A DNA stretch of 44,241 nt from positions 1 through 44,241 of the forward strand of contig CAYGWJ010000019.1 in NCBI GenBank assembly GCA_964353405.1, written 5' to 3'. A program made the translations under genes and the position numbers. Source of the DNA: JBGLNJ01 sp964353405. Lineage in GTDB: Bacteria; Chloroflexota; Anaerolineae; Fen-1058. The notes under the pieces were generated by a model. It made no database searches. It was not told the DNA's origin and saw nothing but the letters and a program-made list of their open reading frames with translations. Shown here in pieces: positions 16,172-23,833 of this stretch. Each line of letters starts with the position of its first letter. The first letter of the stretch is position 1.

Positions 16172-17815
16172 TCAATCCAACACTACTGGAATCACCATCG
16201 GCCTGCGCCGGGTCTCGTGATACAGATACTCGGCCAGCGCGTTCTTGACCTTATCACGCAACCCCTGTCCATTGGCCCCGTTGCTCACCACTATCTTGAG
16301 CACAGCCTCTTCTGCGCCGATGATCAGGTCTTCGGCTTCGTGCTCGACCACAAATCCGCGTGTAATGATTTCCGGTCGCCCCTGCACCTGGCCCGTCTCG
16401 CTGTCCTTTTGCACAATGGCGACGACGAACCCGTCGCGGCTGAGCACCTCGCGGTCACGCAACACTTCGGGGGAAATGTCGCCCACCGTCGAGCCGTCCA
16501 CATACACGTAACCGCCTGGCACACGCCCGCCGATGCGCCCCTCGCCTTCGTCGAACTCGATGACGTAACCGTTCTCCACGATGAACGTGTTTTGCGCCGG
16601 AAGGCCCAGTTGATGCGCCAGCCGCGCGTGCGCTTTGAGCTGGCGCAGCTCGCCGTGAATCGGAATGAAATACTGCGGCCTCACCAGGTTGAGCATCAGC
16701 TTGTGCTCTTCCTGGCTGGCATGTCCCGAGACGTGCACCTGCGCGATGGGATCGTATAGCACCTCCGCGCCGCGCTTGAACAGGCGATTGATCGTGCGGT
16801 GGATCATCTCTTCGTTGCCGGGGATGGCGTGCGCCGAAAGAATGACCGTGTCGCCCTTTTGCACGCCCACCTGCCGATGTTGCCCGGTGGACATGCGTGC
16901 CAGCACGGAACTCGGCTCGCCCTGCGCGCCTGTCACCATCATCACCGTTTCACTCGGCCGCAGCCGCCCGGCGTCTTCGACCTTGACCAGCAGGTCTTCG
17001 GGCAAGTTGATATAGCCGAGCTTTTGCGCGATCTTGACGTTTTCGCTCATGCTGTGCCCGGTGATAACCAGTTTGCGATTGTAGCGCGCGGCGACGGTTG
17101 CCACTTGCTGGATGCGGCTGATGAGCGAAGCGAACGTGGCGACGATGATGCGGCCCTTGGCATCGCGAAAGACCTGATCGAACGCCGACTCGACGACACG
17201 CTCCGAGGGCGTGGTGCCCGGCCGTTCGGCGTTGGTGCTGTCGGAAAGCAGCGCCAGCACGCCACGCCCGCCCAGCTCCGCCAGCTTGGCAAAGTCGGTC
17301 GGCTTGCCGTCTACCGGCGTGTGGTCGAACTTGAAATCACCCGTGTGGACGATCAACCCGGCGGGCGTGGTGATGCCCAGCCCCACTGCGTCGGGGATGC
17401 TATGGCAGACGCGAAAGAACTCGATCCGGAACGGGCCGATGGTGATGTTGTCGCCCGCCTTGATGGTGTGAATCACGGTTTGCTCGGTCAGCTTGCCGGA
17501 CTTGAGCTTGAGTTCGATCAAACCGCGCGTCAGCCGCGTGGTATAGACCGGCGCGTTGATCTCGCGCAGGAGGTAGGGCAGCGCGCCGGCGTGGTCTTCG
17601 TGCCCGTGCGTGATAATGATTGCGCGCACGTGCTCTGCCTTGTCCCGCAAGTATTGCCAGTCGGGGATGATAAAGTCAATCCCCAGCATATCGTTTTCGG
17701 GGAACATGATGCCGGCGTCAATGATAAGGAGGTCGGAGCCATACTCGATGGCCATCATATTCTTGCCGACCTCGCCGTTGCCGCCGAGTGGAATAATTCG
17801 TAATCGTTCCGCCAT
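16172..17815 (-). CDS. rnj: Ribonuclease J
   Basis: A 547-residue metallo-beta-lactamase/beta-CASP ribonuclease acting in cytoplasmic mRNA decay and rRNA maturation, with 5'-exo and endonuclease activity. The opening 'LRIIPLGGNGEVGKNM' and motif HxHxDH ('HGHEDH', residues 70-75) bind two metals. 'HTGDFKFD', 'GHSMSENVKIA', 'AHAIPGNEEMI' and 'HVSGHASQEEHKLML' are the remaining beta-lactamase and beta-CASP motifs. The C-terminal domain is complete. I choose the ATG at 17815, with GAGG seven bases upstream, over a TTG at 17839. It lies 78 bases downstream of the cold-shock gene on the same strand, and the two may share a transcript. Confidence 0.95.
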   Translation of the reverse strand: MAERLRIIPLGGNGEVGKNMMAIEYGSDLLIIDAGIMFPENDMLGIDFIIPDWQYLRDKAEHVRAIIITHGHEDHAGALPYLLREINAPVYTTRLTRGLIELKLKSGKLTEQTVIHTIKAGDNITIGPFRIEFFRVCHSIPDAVGLGITTPAGLIVHTGDFKFDHTPVDGKPTDFAKLAELGGRGVLALLSDSTNAERPGTTPSERVVESAFDQVFRDAKGRIIVATFASLISRIQQVATVAARYNRKLVITGHSMSENVKIAQKLGYINLPEDLLVKVEDAGRLRPSETVMMVTGAQGEPSSVLARMSTGQHRQVGVQKGDTVILSAHAIPGNEEMIHRTINRLFKRGAEVLYDPIAQVHVSGHASQEEHKLMLNLVRPQYFIPIHGELRQLKAHARLAHQLGLPAQNTFIVENGYVIEFDEGEGRIGGRVPGGYVYVDGSTVGDISPEVLRDREVLSRDGFVVAIVQKDSETGQVQGRPEIITRGFVVEHEAEDLIIGAEEAVLKIVVSNGANGQGLRDKVKNALAEYLYHETRRRPMVIPVVLD

Positions 17816-17893
17816 GCGAGCCTCGTTGAAGGTTGTCAATGCAATCAGCCCCGGTGGAGCCAGGCCAGCGGGGCGTTCAGGTTAGACCGGGTC

Positions 17894-18106
17894 TTACAGT
17901 CGGATGACGTTGGCGGCCTGCGGACCGCGCACGCTGTCCTCAATGCTAAACTCGACCTGCTGGCCGGGCGACAGGTTACGAAAGCCCTTGTCGCTGATGG
18001 CCGTGTAATGCACGAACACGTCGTTGCCTTGCTCGGATTGAATATAGCCAAAACCCTTCGAGCCGTCAAACCAACGGACCGTGCCTTTGACGCGTGTGTC
18101 GTTCAC
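17894..18106 (-). CDS. Cold-shock domain RNA chaperone
   Basis: A 70-residue OB-fold protein that binds single-stranded nucleic acid and melts RNA structure. RNP1 is 'KGFGYI' and RNP2 is 'VFVHYTAI'. 'VKGTVRWFDGSKGFGYI' and 'QQVEFSIEDSVRGPQAANV' are classic CspA-family sequence. The start is GTG at 18106, as the longer frame to 18226 begins in leader sequence. A consensus promoter lies at 18217-18245, giving a leader of about 100 bases with a terminator-like hairpin close to the start. This resembles the regulated leaders of other csp genes. RNase J follows, a sensible partnership in RNA metabolism. Confidence 0.93.
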   Translation of the reverse strand: MNDTRVKGTVRWFDGSKGFGYIQSEQGNDVFVHYTAISDKGFRNLSPGQQVEFSIEDSVRGPQAANVIRL

Positions 18107-18130
18107 CGTGCGCCCACTCCCCCTGAAATG

Positions 18131-18165
18131 AAAAAGCCGCCACAGCCAAACGCGCGCCTGGCGGC
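18131..18165 (-). promoter_or_regulatory. Terminator-like hairpin in the cold-shock gene leader
   Basis: On the minus strand GCCGCCA (18165-18159) pairs with TGGCGGC (18142-18136), followed at once by TTTTT (18135-18131). It lies between the promoter and the GTG start, where it could act as an attenuator or temperature-responsive element. Confidence 0.55.
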
Positions 18166-18216
18166 AATCTTTTTGATGAGATACGACTGTGCGATGTGAC
18201 TTGCCATGTTGCGGGG

Positions 18217-18245
18217 ATGATAGCATGGGACAGGGATTCCGTCAA
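18217..18245 (-). promoter_or_regulatory. Sigma70-type promoter for the cold-shock gene
   Basis: Minus-strand TTGACG (18245-18240), a 17-base spacer and TATCAT (18222-18217). The predicted transcript start near 18210 gives a leader of roughly 100 bases. Confidence 0.7.
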
Positions 18246-18364
18246 GATGTGAGGCGGCAAGCTTGAGCCGGGCGAGTCGCCACGTGAGGGGCGGTACGCG
18301 AGCTCTTGGGAGAGACGGGACTGCACGTCGAGACGCTCGAGCTGCGCGTGACCGATTGGGTGCG

Positions 18365-18592
18365 CTATTGAGGCGGCGTTCTCGGCCGCGTGGGCAGGCT
18401 GGCGGAAAAGCCCAACAGTCCGCCGCCGATGGCCCAAAAGATGAGGTCAAGTGATTTGACCGGGGCTTTGTAGAACGAGCTAAAGAGATAGGCGACGATG
18501 ACGCCCAGCGCCACGCCGCCCACTACCAACACCAGCCGGTATTTTTCTGGCGAGTTCTCGGGTGGATCCTGCTGTGGATTTTCCAATGACAT
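18365..18592 (-). CDS. Small two-helix membrane protein of unknown function
   Basis: A 75-residue protein with a hydrophilic Pro/Glu-rich N-terminus of about 17 residues. Two hydrophobic segments follow, around 19-39 ('LVLVVGGVALGVIVAYLF') and 47-63 ('LDLIFWAIGGGLLGFSASL'), and a basic tail. GAGAGG stands eight bases before the ATG at 18592. It begins 36 bases after the stop of the HEXXH membrane protein gene and is probably co-transcribed with it. No family is recognised. It may be a partner or anchor for the neighbouring peptidase, which is a guess from position only. Confidence 0.7.
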   Translation of the reverse strand: MSLENPQQDPPENSPEKYRLVLVVGGVALGVIVAYLFSSFYKAPVKSLDLIFWAIGGGLLGFSASLPTRPRTPPQ

Positions 18593-18628
18593 CTCTTTCC
18601 TCTCTGATCGTTAACTCTTGGCCGCTCA

Positions 18629-19957
18629 TCACGATTCCCCCAAGGCGTGTTTGAGTTCGTCAAACGACGTCAGCGGGGCAATGGTTTCCAGGAACGCCAG
18701 CAGCGACGGACTGCGGTCGCGCAATCGCTTGACGGCTGGGCCGACTGGGTCTTCACCGGCCGCGCCGGGCTCGTCGGCATACGCGCCGTAGAAGGCAAAG
18801 TAAGCCTGGTTCAGTTTTCGGATCAGGTAGCCGTGCTCGGCAAAGACCTTGCGCCGCTCGCGCATGCTGTCTTCGGCGGCCTTGATGCGTGCCTCGGCGG
18901 TGGCTGTGTCGCCGGCTTGTTTTGCGGCGCGCGCTTCGGCCAGCAGCCGGTCCACCTCCACACGCGTGCTGCGCATCTCGGCCCGAAAGTCAAACACGTT
19001 CGGGTCGCGTGTGGGCGTGGGCACAGGCGTTGGCCTCGGGCCGGGGGTTGGCGTGGCCGAAGGGGGCGGTGGAGCCAGTTCAGGGTAAAAGCGGGCCAGC
19101 GCAGCGGTCCCGACTTGCTTTTCGACGAGAACAGCCGTTGTCTCGTTCATCGTGCGCGTCTCGGGCGATTTCTCATAGTTCATTCCCAATGGCCGCAGTT
19201 CCAGCCAGTTATGCGTCCACTCGTGCGCCGCAGCACGGAGCATCCACTCCAGCGACGACGTTTCCAGCATCATCGCCGGATAGATACCCAGCCCGCCGAT
19301 AGACTCCACCAGCGCCGATACATCCCCAAAACGTCGCTCGACCTGCGTTTCCAGTTCTTCCGCGCGGTCGGTCGTCAATCCGGCCACAAGTGGGAAAGCG
19401 TCCTTCTGATAAATCTCGTCGCGCGGCGAGATAATGAGCATTTGTGGCAGCGGCGACAGGCGGAATTGGACTGGCGGAATGACCTGTCCGCCGATGGCAA
19501 ATCCCTGTTCGTTTAACACGGTCGAGATCTGCTCTTGGATGATCGCCTCGACGGTTGTTTGCTGGTCCGATTGTTTGGCTCGCAGTTGGGCCAGCTCTTG
19601 ACGCTGTTGAACCGACGCGGCGGACGGGTCCGTGATCTTGGGATCGGCATAGATGCCATCAATCTGGTCCTGCACCTGCTCGATGCGCCGCACCAATTCC
19701 ATATAATCCAGGACAATGGACTTGCGCTGTGCGTCTTGGACGTAATCCTCTACAGGCACGATGGCTTGTGTACCTTTGATAGCCAGCGCCTTGGCTTCCC
19801 AGCCTACAAAATCAAAGGCCTCGCCTGCGATCAAACGTTCAACCGCCGGGCTGAACGCGCCCGGCGGCTGGACCTCGCGCGTGATGAATAGACCCACGAT
19901 GACCAGAAACACGGCGAGCCTGGTAAACATCCATGAACGTTTCAAAAATCGGCGCAT
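18629..19957 (-). CDS. Membrane-anchored zinc metallopeptidase-like protein (HEXXH...E)
   Basis: A 442-residue protein with one N-terminal membrane helix (residues 11-27) and a large domain outside the membrane. A Gln/Glu-rich helical stretch (about 85-150) precedes 'AAAHEWTHNWLELRPLG' with the zinc motif HEWTH at 245-249. 'NETTA' with E272 is the probable third ligand, as in gluzincin peptidases. A Thr/Pro linker around 295-320 ('PTPGPRPTPVPTPT') leads to a second helical domain. I choose the ATG at 19957, preceded by GGGGGTGGGA, because longer frames run through tandem-repeat DNA. I do not recognise a named family; the catalytic reading rests on the HEXXH plus downstream Glu. It is followed by a small membrane protein. 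Confidence 0.75.
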   Translation of the reverse strand: MRRFLKRSWMFTRLAVFLVIVGLFITREVQPPGAFSPAVERLIAGEAFDFVGWEAKALAIKGTQAIVPVEDYVQDAQRKSIVLDYMELVRRIEQVQDQIDGIYADPKITDPSAASVQQRQELAQLRAKQSDQQTTVEAIIQEQISTVLNEQGFAIGGQVIPPVQFRLSPLPQMLIISPRDEIYQKDAFPLVAGLTTDRAEELETQVERRFGDVSALVESIGGLGIYPAMMLETSSLEWMLRAAAHEWTHNWLELRPLGMNYEKSPETRTMNETTAVLVEKQVGTAALARFYPELAPPPPSATPTPGPRPTPVPTPTRDPNVFDFRAEMRSTRVEVDRLLAEARAAKQAGDTATAEARIKAAEDSMRERRKVFAEHGYLIRKLNQAYFAFYGAYADEPGAAGEDPVGPAVKRLRDRSPSLLAFLETIAPLTSFDELKHALGES

Positions 19958-19973
19958 TCCCACCCCCGGTTGG

Positions 19974-20055
19974 AGCGATCCTGTGTCATCGCCCCAGCAT
20001 CGGGACGATCTTACGTGGTCGCCCCGGTGTAAGGGCGATCCTGCGTGATCGCCCC
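19974..20055. repeat. Three imperfect 30-bp tandem repeats
   Basis: Units starting 'gcgatcctgtgtcatcgccc', 'gacgatcttacgtggtcgcc' and 'gcgatcctgcgtgatcgccc' follow each other between the HNH gene stop and the peptidase gene start. They are too few and too short-spaced to be a CRISPR array. Confidence 0.7.
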
Positions 20056-20544
20056 CTACAGATATTTCTGCCACGCCAGTGGCACGTCCACCACGACGAG
20101 CGCCAGGTAGCGCGGGCGGAACGGTTGGTGGAGCGTGCGCATGTGCGCCTCCGCGGGCGTCCGGTTGCCCTTGCGATGATTGCAGGGCTTGCACGCCGCG
20201 ACAATGTTTTCCCACGTCGTCTTGCCGCCTCGGCTGCGTGGCAGGACGTGGTCGAGAGTGAGTTCTGCCGATGCCAGCCTGCGCCCGCAATATTGGCATA
20301 TGTGATGGTCGCGGTTGAGCACGCCCCGGCGCGTCACAGCCAGCGGCATCATGCGCGGGATGCGGACATAGGTCACCAGCCGGATGACCAGCGGCATGGG
20401 CAGTGTCACGTGCTGGCTGCGCAGCTCGGCCTCGGCTGCTTCGACGATCTCGGCCTTGTCAGCTAACAAGAGCGCCACGGCGCGCGGCATGCTCACCGTG
20501 TTGAGCGGCTCGTAGGTTGCGTTGAGGACCAGGACCCGATGCAT
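20056..20544 (-). CDS. HNH endonuclease
   Basis: A 162-residue HNH-family nuclease of the stand-alone type widespread in Chloroflexota, Cyanobacteria and Actinobacteria. The N-terminus 'VLVLNATYEPLNTVSMPRAV' is the usual leader domain of this group. The HNH core has paired zinc cysteines C83/C86 ('CQYCGRRL') and C118/C121 ('CKPCNHRKG'), with D98-H99 in 'LTLDHVLPRSRGG' and N113 in 'ENIVAAC'. It probably cuts DNA, but its cellular role is unknown; some homologues help repair or phage packaging. GAGGGG precedes the ATG. Its direction and spacing suggest transcription into the peptidase genes downstream. Confidence 0.92.
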   Translation of the reverse strand: MHRVLVLNATYEPLNTVSMPRAVALLLADKAEIVEAAEAELRSQHVTLPMPLVIRLVTYVRIPRMMPLAVTRRGVLNRDHHICQYCGRRLASAELTLDHVLPRSRGGKTTWENIVAACKPCNHRKGNRTPAEAHMRTLHQPFRPRYLALVVVDVPLAWQKYL

Positions 20545-20866
20545 GTTGTCGAACCCCTCAAAAAACGGGACATCGGTCGGGGCCGTTCCCCGTCACCACT
20601 GACGACTCAGAGTTCCCTCGCGAGCTTGAGTTTATCCCGGTTTTTCGCCGGACGCAAACGCACGATTCGGGCGATGGCCGTCGAAGGCCACCCGTGTCCC
20701 AGGCGGAGATGAGAGGAGTCGGACCTCTCGCGCGCGGCGCACGGCGCGCTTTCACCGGAATATCCCCCTGTGGCGGACGGCGTAAGTTTCGGCGCCACGC
20801 CGCCCGCCCCCCGGCTCAATCGCCTCCCTCTCCACGGAGGGAGGCCGTCTTGAGCCAACACCTCAG

Positions 20867-20890
20867 ACGTGAAACGTGAAGCGTGATATA
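20867..20890. repeat. CGTGAAACGT-family repeat, copy 2 (partial)
   Basis: 'acgtgaaacgtgaagcgtga' matches the direct half of the elements at 13619, 39445 and 40284. The inverted half is absent. Confidence 0.6.
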
Positions 20891-20975
20891 TGAACCGCAA
20901 CGCCTCGCAACCCGCGAGTTACGCGAACAGTTCGAAAAACCGAAACCGTGAAGATTCGCGGTATTCGCGGAAAAA

Positions 20976-21005
20976 CAAAAAAGCGCAAGACCTGGGGGCT
21001 TGCGC
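20976..21005 (-). terminator. Intrinsic terminator of the excisionase-like mini-operon
   Basis: On the minus strand GCGCAAG (21005-20999) pairs with CTTGCGC (20989-20983), and TTTTTTG follows. It lies 28 bases past the stop of the 54-codon ORF. Confidence 0.8.
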
Positions 21006-21033
21006 CAAAGAGAACGCGGGCAGGGGGAAGGAC

Positions 21034-21198
21034 TCAGTGCTGCCCACCTCCTTTGGCGCCAATGCTCGAATTGCCCAGGCTGACCACGCAGTCCCAACGC
21101 GTAGCACACAGCGCGGCAAACGGCATAACCAGCCGCTGCTGCTGAGGGCTGGCGCATTCATGCAATTGAGTTTGGCAAGTCATTGGCCTGGCTTTCAT
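21034..21198 (-). CDS. 54-residue ORF coupled to the excisionase-like gene
   Basis: The ATG (21198-21196) overlaps the stop of the upstream HTH gene as ATGA, the hallmark of translational coupling. The 54 codons end at TGA 21034-21036, just before a strong terminator. The peptide ('MKARPMTCQTQLHECASPQQ' onwards) has three Cys, a hydrophobic centre and a Gly-rich tail. No family is recognised. The enclosed position between coupled start and terminator supports a real small protein, but codon evidence is thin. Confidence 0.45.
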   Translation of the reverse strand: MKARPMTCQTQLHECASPQQQRLVMPFAALCATRWDCVVSLGNSSIGAKGGGQH

Positions 21199-21404
21199 GC
21201 CTGGCTCTCCATAACATTTTGGTCGAGCATCTTGAGGATGTACGATCCTCGAATCAGCACCCGCCGCGTTCCGTCCGGGCGGCTGGCCATCAGATAGCCT
21301 TTGGCGATGAGCCGCTTGACAGTGGTCAAGCTGAGACCCAGCAGGGTGGCGGCTTCTTTGCGCGAATAAATGGCGTTGGGCTGAATGGCGGGCTTTTCCC
21401 GCAT
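21195..21404 (-). CDS. Excisionase/MerR-type helix-turn-helix DNA-binding protein
   Basis: A 69-residue protein with a single winged helix-turn-helix: 'YSRKEAATLLGLSLTTVKRLIAKGYL' followed by 'GTRRVLIRGSYILKML'. This is the HTH_17 (excisionase-family) pattern used by phage Xis proteins and many stand-alone regulators. GGAGGT lies seven bases before the ATG. It has no integrase next to it, so a regulatory role is as likely as a recombination role. The stop overlaps the start of a 54-codon ORF and a terminator follows, making a compact two-gene transcript. Confidence 0.85.
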   Translation of the reverse strand: MREKPAIQPNAIYSRKEAATLLGLSLTTVKRLIAKGYLMASRPDGTRRVLIRGSYILKMLDQNVMESQA

Positions 21405-21515
21405 CGCTTACCTCCGGTCCAGTTGACGAGATTTTACCACAAGAGGGTCCGGGCGTCAAGAGGCCAGAAAGGGCCACTAGGGGTCACAAGGGGCCAGGGC
21501 TTTTGTCCTAACCTG

Positions 21516-21524
21516 TGCTATAAT
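21516..21524 (+). promoter_or_regulatory. Extended -10 promoter before the epimerase gene
   Basis: TGCTATAAT (TGN plus TATAAT at 21519-21524) without a good -35. It lies 55 bases before the ATG at 21580. Confidence 0.55.
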
Positions 21525-21579
21525 TCCCGCGCCTCTGACCATTTTGATTTGATTCCGTCATTCATCAGGTGCATGGCTT

Positions 21580-22518
21580 ATGCGATTTCTCGTTACAGGC
21601 GGCGCAGGCTTTCTCGGTTCGGCGCTCGCAAACCGGCTGGCCCGCGCCGGGCATACCGTTCGCGCTCTGGACGATTTGAGCGCGGGCGATCCGGCGCGGC
21701 TCGATCCGCAGGTGATGCTCACGCGCGGCAATGTGTCGGACGTGCCCAAGTTGTGGACGCTTTTGCAAGGCGTGGACTGTGTCTATCATCTGGCCGCGCG
21801 CGTATCGGTGCCCGAGTCCATTCTCTATCCGAGCGACTATAATGCCGTCAACGTCGGCGGGACGGTGGCGGTGATGGAAGCGATGCGCGATGCGGGCGTC
21901 AAGCGTGTGGTGCTCACGTCGTCGGGCGCGGTATATGGCGAGCAAGAAGAGCAGCCGGTGCGCGAGGATTTGTTTCCCAACCCTGGCTCGCCCTACGCGG
22001 TCAGCAAGCTGGCCGCCGAGCACTATATTCGCACGATTGGCGCGCTGTGGGGCATCGAGACGGTGATCTTGCGTGTGTTCAATGCCTATGGGCCGGGCCA
22101 ATCCCTGCCGCCCGCGCACGCGCCTGTCATCCCGCAACTGCTCAAGCAAGCGTTGGGCGGCGGGAGCCTGGTCGTCTTTGGCGATGGCCGGCAGAGCCGC
22201 GACTATGTGTACGTCGAAGATGTGGTGGAAGGGCTGGCGTCGGCCGCCACAGCCAAGAATGTGGACCGGCACATCATCAACATTGGCTCCGGCGCGGATG
22301 TGAGCGTCAATGCGTTGGTGGACAAGATCAGGCGAGTGACGGGCCGCCAAGTCGAGCCGCTGCACAGTGGCGCTCAAAGTGGCGGCGTCTTGCGGTTGTG
22401 CGCCGATATCACCAAGGCCCAACGCCTGCTCAACTTTGCGCCCAGAGTTGATCTGGATACAGGCCTGCGGTTGACGTTGGAGCGCGACCCACACTTTAAG
22501 GGCTCGCAGCGCGCGTGA
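21580..22518 (+). CDS. NAD-dependent sugar-nucleotide epimerase/dehydratase
   Basis: A 312-residue extended short-chain dehydrogenase. The nucleotide fold opens 'FLVTGGAGFLGSALANRL' (GXXGXXG, residues 7-13), with 'HLAARVSVPES' and 'LTSSGAVYG'. The catalytic pair is Y139 and K143 in 'SPYAVSKLAAEHY'. 'GDGRQSRDYVYVEDV' is the usual C-terminal signature. Family members such as UDP-glucose 4-epimerase and relatives act on nucleotide sugars in the cytoplasm, so it may supply the glycan genes at the start of the window, though it is distant from them. The exact substrate is not determined. It has its own extended -10 promoter. Confidence 0.9.
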   Translation: MRFLVTGGAGFLGSALANRLARAGHTVRALDDLSAGDPARLDPQVMLTRGNVSDVPKLWTLLQGVDCVYHLAARVSVPESILYPSDYNAVNVGGTVAVMEAMRDAGVKRVVLTSSGAVYGEQEEQPVREDLFPNPGSPYAVSKLAAEHYIRTIGALWGIETVILRVFNAYGPGQSLPPAHAPVIPQLLKQALGGGSLVVFGDGRQSRDYVYVEDVVEGLASAATAKNVDRHIINIGSGADVSVNALVDKIRRVTGRQVEPLHSGAQSGGVLRLCADITKAQRLLNFAPRVDLDTGLRLTLERDPHFKGSQRA

Positions 22519-22552
22519 GAGCCGTGACCTTGAAAAGACGGGAGGAACATCC

Positions 22553-23017
22553 ATGGCTCAACTGACCCCCGATTGGCGGAAAAAGTTCCAGAGCTTTTTG
22601 TCGGGACGCATTTCCATGTCGCTGGCCACGACCAGCCCGACCGGCTCGCCCCGCGTGGCAGATGTGTACTTTGTCTCGGATGCCGACCTGAACCTGTATT
22701 TCTACTCCGACCCGGCCTCGCGCCACACGCGCAATATTCAACGCGACCCGCGCGTGGCGGCGACGATGCGGCTCGAGTCTATGGACTGGCATGACATCCG
22801 GGGGGTGCAGGTGGAGGGCGTCGCCGAGCGGATGGACGACCTCGCCGCGCGCGATCGAGCCTGGCGGCTCATGTGTGACAAATTCCCCTTTTACGAGTCG
22901 TTTACGGAGGTCGTCCTTCACCTGGGCATGTATCGCATCACGCCCCACTCGATTCGCTGGATTGATAACAGCGTGAGCTTTGGCCACAAAGAGGATTTTG
23001 ACCTTGTCGGGCGCTGA
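22553..23017 (+). CDS. Pyridoxamine 5'-phosphate oxidase-family flavoprotein
   Basis: A 154-residue split-barrel protein likely binding FMN or F420. 'MSLATTSPTGSPRVADVYFV', 'LNLYFYSDPASRHTRNI' and 'DPRVAATM' are the usual strands. 'GVQVEGVAERM' and the Trp near the C-terminus complete the domain. Members are oxidases, reductases or haem/flavin-binding proteins, so no specific reaction can be assigned. GGGAGGAAC precedes the ATG. Its end overlaps the start region of the next methyltransferase, suggesting co-expression. Confidence 0.85.
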   Translation: MAQLTPDWRKKFQSFLSGRISMSLATTSPTGSPRVADVYFVSDADLNLYFYSDPASRHTRNIQRDPRVAATMRLESMDWHDIRGVQVEGVAERMDDLAARDRAWRLMCDKFPFYESFTEVVLHLGMYRITPHSIRWIDNSVSFGHKEDFDLVGR

Positions 23018-23750
23018 TGCTGGCAGAGACGTAAAGGCCATCACGCTGGGCCATCCCAGTTACGTCTGGCGCTATGGGCAGGACCGCCGCTTGGCGATGA
23101 TCGAGCGGTATGCGCCGCTGGAGGGCCGCCGCATTCTCGACACGGGCTGTGGCTTGGGGATGTATGTCCGCGCGTTCCGCCAATTTTCTGGCGAGGTGTA
23201 TGGGATTGATGTTGACGCGGACAAGATCGCCGCAGCGAGCCGCGATCTGCCCAATTTAAAAGTTGCTCCGGCGGAGAGTCTGCCCTTTGAGCATGATTTC
23301 TTTGACGTGGTGCTCAGCCACGAGGTGTGGGAGCACGTGAACGATGACCGCGCCGCCGCGCGCGAAGCCGTGCGCGTCCTTCGACCGGGCGGGCGGCTGG
23401 TGGTCTTTGTCCCTAACCGGCTGTGGCTGTTCGAGACGCACGGCGCTTATTGGCGCGGCGTGTATCACTATGGCAACATCCCGCTCGTCAATTGGCTGCC
23501 GGATGCGCTCCGCAACAAGCTTGCCCCGCACGTCCGCGCTTATACCGGGCGTCAACTGCGCGCGCTGTTAGAGAGACTGCCTGTGAACATTGTTATCCAC
23601 ACGCAGGTTTTCCCCGGCTATGACAAAATCGTCGCGCGCCGCCCGGCTGTGGGAAAAATACTGCGTGCGCTCACTTATACTGCCGAGCGCACACCTCTCC
23701 GCATCTTTGGCTTGTCGCACCTGCTGGTCGCAGAAAAGATCGGCGCATGA
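22998..23750 (+). CDS. Class I SAM-dependent methyltransferase
   Basis: About 250 residues. Motif I is 'ILDTGCGLGMYVRAF', the acidic loop is 'YGIDVDADKI', and 'LSHEVWEHVNDDRAAAREA' with 'VLRPGGRLVVFVPN' are the later motifs. The C-terminus ('KIVARRPAVGKILRALTY') resembles methyltransferases of lipid or glycan pathways. There is no ATG at the front: TTG codons at 22980, 22998 and 23004 are possible. I prefer 22998 or 23004, since AAGAGG lies at 22988-22993. The coding start overlaps the PPOX gene. The substrate is unknown. Confidence 0.8.
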   Translation: MTLSGADAGRDVKAITLGHPSYVWRYGQDRRLAMIERYAPLEGRRILDTGCGLGMYVRAFRQFSGEVYGIDVDADKIAAASRDLPNLKVAPAESLPFEHDFFDVVLSHEVWEHVNDDRAAAREAVRVLRPGGRLVVFVPNRLWLFETHGAYWRGVYHYGNIPLVNWLPDALRNKLAPHVRAYTGRQLRALLERLPVNIVIHTQVFPGYDKIVARRPAVGKILRALTYTAERTPLRIFGLSHLLVAEKIGA

Positions 23751-23786
23751 ATTCGCTGCACGACTTTTCCAAATAGCTGATTTCTA

Positions 23787-23819
23787 AACGTAGGGCAAGT
23801 TGCCAACTTGCCCTACGTT
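23787..23819. repeat. GTAGGGCAAGTTG palindrome, copy 1
   Basis: 16-bp arms (23787-23802 and 23804-23819) around one central base. The 27-base core 23790-23816 is identical to the one found in frame inside a gene at 43136-43162. Confidence 0.85.
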
Positions 23820-23833
23820 GAAAGTCAATCGTT

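Larger units (their letters stand above)
20545..21033. other. 489-bp GC-rich stretch with no convincing gene
   Basis: It holds several short inverted repeats, for example around 20825-20850 ('cctccctctccacggaggga'), and a copy of the CGTGAAACGT repeat at 20867-20890. It also holds a minus-strand terminator at 20976-21005. Open frames on both strands lack start signals and look like shadows. I could not match it to tmRNA, RNase P, SRP or 6S RNA. Confidence 0.5.

Noticed and set aside
16799..17803. 334-codon + strand frame opposite RNase J
   Set aside because: Shadow of the beta-lactamase/beta-CASP coding sequence.
19974..20055. CRISPR array
   Set aside because: Units are contiguous and imperfect with no spacers, and no cas gene is present.
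20690..20790. tRNA or tmRNA on the minus strand (T-loop-like 'ggtccgactcc' and 'tctccgcc')
   Set aside because: No matching acceptor, D arm or anticodon arm at the right distance.
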